Source of the DNA: Burkholderiales bacterium | GTDB taxonomy: Bacteria; Pseudomonadota; Gammaproteobacteria; Burkholderiales; Burkholderiaceae_C | NCBI GenBank assembly: GCA_017302655.1 | Contig: JAFLDE010000042.1 | Location: 1 to 33,923 of the forward strand | Reading direction: 5' to 3' | DNA length: 33,923 nucleotides | Shown: positions 31,042 through 33,923 of the stretch, piece after piece | Position numbering within the stretch: position 1 is the stretch's first letter | Layout of the letters: every line of letters starts with the position of its first letter | The notes under the pieces: model-generated | Told to the model about the DNA's origin: nothing | The model's input: the letters and a program-made list of their open reading frames with translations, nothing else | Database searches by the model: none | Made by a program: the position numbers and the translations under genes

Positions 31042-32213
31042 CCGTCATCGCCCGCGCCCCGCTGCTCGATCGCCTGCGCCCGTTCTGGCAGGGTTTCGAT
31101 GGCCCGCTGCTGCTGGCCTGCCTGTGGCTGATGGCCTGGGGGCTGCTCGGCATGTACTCGGTGGGCTTCGACCACGGCACCCGCTTCGTGGACCAGTCGC
31201 GCAACTTTGCGCTCGGCGCGGCCGTGCTCTTCGTGGTCGCGCAGTTCCCCTCGGCCAAGCTCATGCGGCTGGCGGTGCCGCTTTACGTCGTCGGCGTGGT
31301 GCTGCTGCTGGGCGTCGAGTTCTTCGGCATCACCCGCAAGGGCGCCACGCGCTGGCTGAACGTGGGGGTCACCGTCATCCAGCCCAGCGAGCTTCTGAAG
31401 ATCGCCACGCCGCTGATGCTCGCCGCCTGGTTCCAGTGGCGCGAGAACGCGAGCGCCAGCCTGCGCATGCGCCTGCCCGACTTCCTCGTCGCCTTCGCGC
31501 TGCTGGCCATTCCCTTCCTGCTGGTGGCCAAGCAGCCCGACCTCGGCACCGGCCTGCTCATCCTCTTTGCCGGCCTCTACGTCATCTACTTCGCCGGCCT
31601 GTCGTGGAAGCTCATCGTGCCGGTCGTGGCAGCCGGGGTGATCGGCATCGGCGCGCTGGTGGCCAGCGAGGATCACATCTGCCAGGACGAGGTGAAGTGG
31701 GTGCTGCTCAAGGAGTACCAGAAGACCCGCGTCTGCACCCTGCTCGACCCGCACAAGGACCCACTCGGCAAGGGCTTCCACGTGCTGCAGGGCGAGATCG
31801 CCATCGGCTCGGGCGGCATCACCGGCAAGGGCTTCATGCAGGGCACGCAAACCCACCTGGAGTTCATTCCCGAGCGCACCACCGACTTCATCTTCGCCGC
31901 TTTCTCCGAAGAGTTCGGCCTGCTGGGGGGCCTGGCTTTGCTGGGCGGCTTCTCGGTGCTGCTGTTCCGCGGCCTGGTCATCGCGGGCAGCGCGCCGAGC
32001 CTGTTCGAACGCCTGCTGGCCGGCTCCATCACGCTGTCGATCTTCAGCTACGTCTTCGTCAATCTGGGCATGGTGATGGGCCTGCTGCCGGTGGTGGGCG
32101 TGCCCCTGCCCTTCATCAGCTACGGCGGCACGGCCATGGTGATGCTGGGGCTGAGCCTGGGGCTGCTGCTGGCCATCGGGCGGAGCGGGCGGGCAGGTCG
32201 ACGGAGTTACTGA
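31038..32213 (+). CDS. rodA: Peptidoglycan glycosyltransferase RodA
   Basis: A 391-residue SEDS-family polymerase with about ten membrane helices that builds glycan strands together with PBP2. Characteristic stretches are RWLNVGVTVIQPSELLKIATPL, KQPDLGTGLLILFAGLYVIYFAG, ERTTDFIFAAFSEEFGLLGG and the C-terminal VPLPFISYGGTAMVMLGLSLGLLL; the catalytic aspartate lies in the ERTTDF region. ATG 31038 overlaps the mrdA stop. The stop lies seven bases inside the convergent sigma-54 regulator gene, and no terminator hairpin is visible between them. Confidence 0.97.
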   Translation: MTVIARAPLLDRLRPFWQGFDGPLLLACLWLMAWGLLGMYSVGFDHGTRFVDQSRNFALGAAVLFVVAQFPSAKLMRLAVPLYVVGVVLLLGVEFFGITRKGATRWLNVGVTVIQPSELLKIATPLMLAAWFQWRENASASLRMRLPDFLVAFALLAIPFLLVAKQPDLGTGLLILFAGLYVIYFAGLSWKLIVPVVAAGVIGIGALVASEDHICQDEVKWVLLKEYQKTRVCTLLDPHKDPLGKGFHVLQGEIAIGSGGITGKGFMQGTQTHLEFIPERTTDFIFAAFSEEFGLLGGLALLGGFSVLLFRGLVIAGSAPSLFERLLAGSITLSIFSYVFVNLGMVMGLLPVVGVPLPFISYGGTAMVMLGLSLGLLLAIGRSGRAGRRSY

Positions 32214-33923
32214 CCCAGCCGCCGGTACAGGGTGTTGCGCCCGATGCCCAGGCGCCGCGCGGCCTCCGACACATTGCCGCCGCTCTCTTGCAGCACCTGG
32301 CGAATCAGCGCATCGCCCTGCTCGCGCAGCGCCCCGGCTGGCAGGCCGCTGCCGCCAGTCAAGGGCTGCAATTCGGCCGCCAGATCTTCGGGCAGGTGCG
32401 CGGGCCCGATCAGGCGCTCGCCGTCGTCCAGCAGGGCGCAGGCGGTGCGCAGCGCGTGCTGCAACTGGCGCACATTGCCCGGCCAGGCATACGCCTGGAA
32501 AGCGCGCAGCAGCTCGGGTTCGAGCGCCAGGCTGCGGCCCGGCGCCTCGGCAGCCAGCAGGCGCTCGACCAGCGCGGGCAGGTCGCTGCGCGCACGCAGC
32601 GGCGGCAAGGTCAGCGTGAGCCCGTTGATGCGGTAGTACAGGTCGGCACGGAAGCGCCCGGCGCGCACCGCCTCGGCCAGCGGCTGGTGGGTGGCACAAA
32701 GCAGGCGGAAGTCCACCTTCACCGCGCGGCCCCCGCCCAGGGGCTGCACCTCGCCGTCTTGCAGCACGCGCAGCAGGCGGGCCTGCAGAGGCAGCGGCAT
32801 GTCGCCGATTTCATCCAGGAAGAGCGTGCCGCCGTCGGCCTCGCGCAGGCGACCCGGCGCGCCCTCGCGTCCCGCACCGGTGAAGGCGCCGGGCCGGTAG
32901 CCGAAGAGCTCGGCCTCGATCAAGCCCTCGGGCAGCGCCGCGCAGTTCAGTGCCACGAAGGGCTGTTCGCGCCGCGCGCTGCTGTCGTGCAGGGCCCGCG
33001 CCAGCACCTCCTTGCCGACGCCAGACTCGCCGAGCAGCAGCAGGGCGATGGGCTTGTCGAGCACGCGCCGGGCGCGGTCGATCAGCGCCTGCATGGCCGC
33101 GTCACCGCTGTCCAGGCGGGCCAGCGGGTCGACCGGCAGCGCGGCCGCCGCCACCCACCCACGGCCCTGGCGGCCGAGATCGAGGCGCACCCACAGGGTC
33201 TGGCCGCGGTGTTGCAGCGCAGTGGGCACGCCGGCGCGCAGGCGGCGCCAATCCAGGCCGAACAGCTCATCCACCCGCGTGGCGCCGATGACCGCGCAGG
33301 GGAGGGCCAGCAGGTCCAGCGCCGCGCGGTTGGCGCCCATCACCCAGCCGTCCTCGGCCAGCGCGAGCAAGCCCTCGGTGACACCGCCCAGGCCCTCGGC
33401 TTGGGCATGCAGACGCATTTGCAGGCCTCCGCCATGGCGCGCCTGGAAAAGCTGGTGCTCGATCAGGCGCGCCCCCGAGCGCACCAGACCCAAGGTGTGG
33501 CGGTGGTAGCCGCGCCGGTCGCCCGAGATGTCCAACACGCCCAAGAGGGCGCCTTGCGGGTCGCTGATGGGCGCGGCCGCGCAGGTCAGAAAACCGTTGC
33601 GCTCCAGATAGTGCTCGGCGCCGTGCACCTCCACCGCATGGCCCTCGGCCAGGGCCGTGCCGATGGCATTGGTGCCGCGCCATTGCTCGCTCCAGATGGC
33701 GCCGGGCCGCAAGGCCACGCGCGCGGCGCGGTCGGCAAAGCGGGGGTCGCCCAGCGCATGCAGCAGCATGCCCTGCGGGTCGGCCAACAGCACCAGGCTG
33801 CCGCTGTCGCCGATCTGCTCATTCAGAAAAGCCATCACGGGCTTGGCCTGCGCCACCAGGCTGCGGCGGTGCTCCAGCGCTTGCGCCAGCTGCGCACCCG
33901 ACGCATGCGGCGCGCCGGGCGGG
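32207..33923 (-). CDS. Sigma-54-dependent activator, AcoR type, 5' end outside the window
   Basis: The frame is open from 32207 to the right edge with no convincing start (a GTG at 33856 is internal to coding sequence, since LAQALEHRRSLVAQAKPVM runs through it). An N-terminal GAF sensor segment (LVLLADPQGMLLHALGD, EQWRGTNAIGTALAEGHAVEVHGAEHYL, CAAAPISDPQGALLGVLDISG) is followed by an AAA+ domain with Walker A GESGVGKE, the sigma-54 contact loop GAFTGA, Walker B GGTLFLDEIGD and an arginine finger region. A Fis-type HTH (GNVSEAARRLGIGRNTLYRRL) ends the protein. Relatives activate acetoin or alcohol catabolism genes; the target here is probably beyond the edge. Confidence 0.92.
   Translation of the reverse strand, partial: PPGAPHASGAQLAQALEHRRSLVAQAKPVMAFLNEQIGDSGSLVLLADPQGMLLHALGDPRFADRAARVALRPGAIWSEQWRGTNAIGTALAEGHAVEVHGAEHYLERNGFLTCAAAPISDPQGALLGVLDISGDRRGYHRHTLGLVRSGARLIEHQLFQARHGGGLQMRLHAQAEGLGGVTEGLLALAEDGWVMGANRAALDLLALPCAVIGATRVDELFGLDWRRLRAGVPTALQHRGQTLWVRLDLGRQGRGWVAAAALPVDPLARLDSGDAAMQALIDRARRVLDKPIALLLLGESGVGKEVLARALHDSSARREQPFVALNCAALPEGLIEAELFGYRPGAFTGAGREGAPGRLREADGGTLFLDEIGDMPLPLQARLLRVLQDGEVQPLGGGRAVKVDFRLLCATHQPLAEAVRAGRFRADLYYRINGLTLTLPPLRARSDLPALVERLLAAEAPGRSLALEPELLRAFQAYAWPGNVRQLQHALRTACALLDDGERLIGPAHLPEDLAAELQPLTGGSGLPAGALREQGDALIRQVLQESGGNVSEAARRLGIGRNTLYRRLGQ

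Noticed and set aside
30813-32699. A 628-codon open frame antisense to mrdA and rodA
   Set aside because: It has the same shadow composition, and both strands at this site are already explained by conserved genes.

Overview
The window looks like a chromosomal segment of a high-GC betaproteobacterium of the order Burkholderiales, probably in the Rubrivivax/Leptothrix/Roseateles neighbourhood. That placement is inferred from codon use, from the gatCAB | mreBCD-mrdA-rodA arrangement, from a methionine synthase split into two genes, and from protein character. No sequence search was run. No rRNA, tRNA, CRISPR array or transposase was found.

Bases 1-5940 are the most accessory part. The left edge holds a VOC-family 3' remnant and an unidentified frame, then an AlaX-type tRNA-editing protein, a GNAT acetyltransferase and an SMP-30/gluconolactonase-like enzyme. 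Next comes a 13-15 bp tandem repeat welded to the last 42 codons of a LysR regulator, and a lower-GC two-gene cassette (XRE-ImmA/IrrE peptidase plus DUF4411 PIN protein). A RelE/ParE-type toxin remnant follows, in frame behind the stop of a CadR/PbrR-like MerR regulator. That regulator is divergent from a short cation diffusion facilitator, with a recognisable MerR-type promoter between them.

Bases 6156-14611 hold the methionine region. A bacterial GRAS-domain protein is divergent from the first half of MetH (homocysteine/zinc domain), and a long inverted repeat fills the gap between them. A periplasmic-binding-like protein and a degenerate HD-GYP-like protein lie on the minus strand between the MetH halves. 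The second MetH half (folate, cobalamin and activation domains) overlaps a membrane diguanylate cyclase gene.

Bases 14617-21400 are read on the minus strand: a metallo-beta-lactamase-fold protein, a MATE transporter, an operon of exonuclease III, ECF sigma factor and NrsF/DUF1109 anti-sigma factor, and a TonB-dependent receptor with its own terminator. Then come pyrE and a secreted Burkholderiales-type hypothetical protein on the plus strand.

Bases 22892-32213 are core genome. gatCAB (Glu-tRNA/Asp-tRNA amidotransferase) is divergent from the rod-shape operon mreB-mreC-mreD-mrdA-rodA. The mreC/mreD junction carries a 170-bp step made of an 18-bp exact direct repeat around a GC-rich palindromic insert. 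The insert recreates a stop/start overlap at each end, so translational coupling through the operon could survive. The window closes with a convergent, 5'-incomplete sigma-54 activator of the AcoR type. The remaining gaps are short; 5941-6155 shows nothing I can name.
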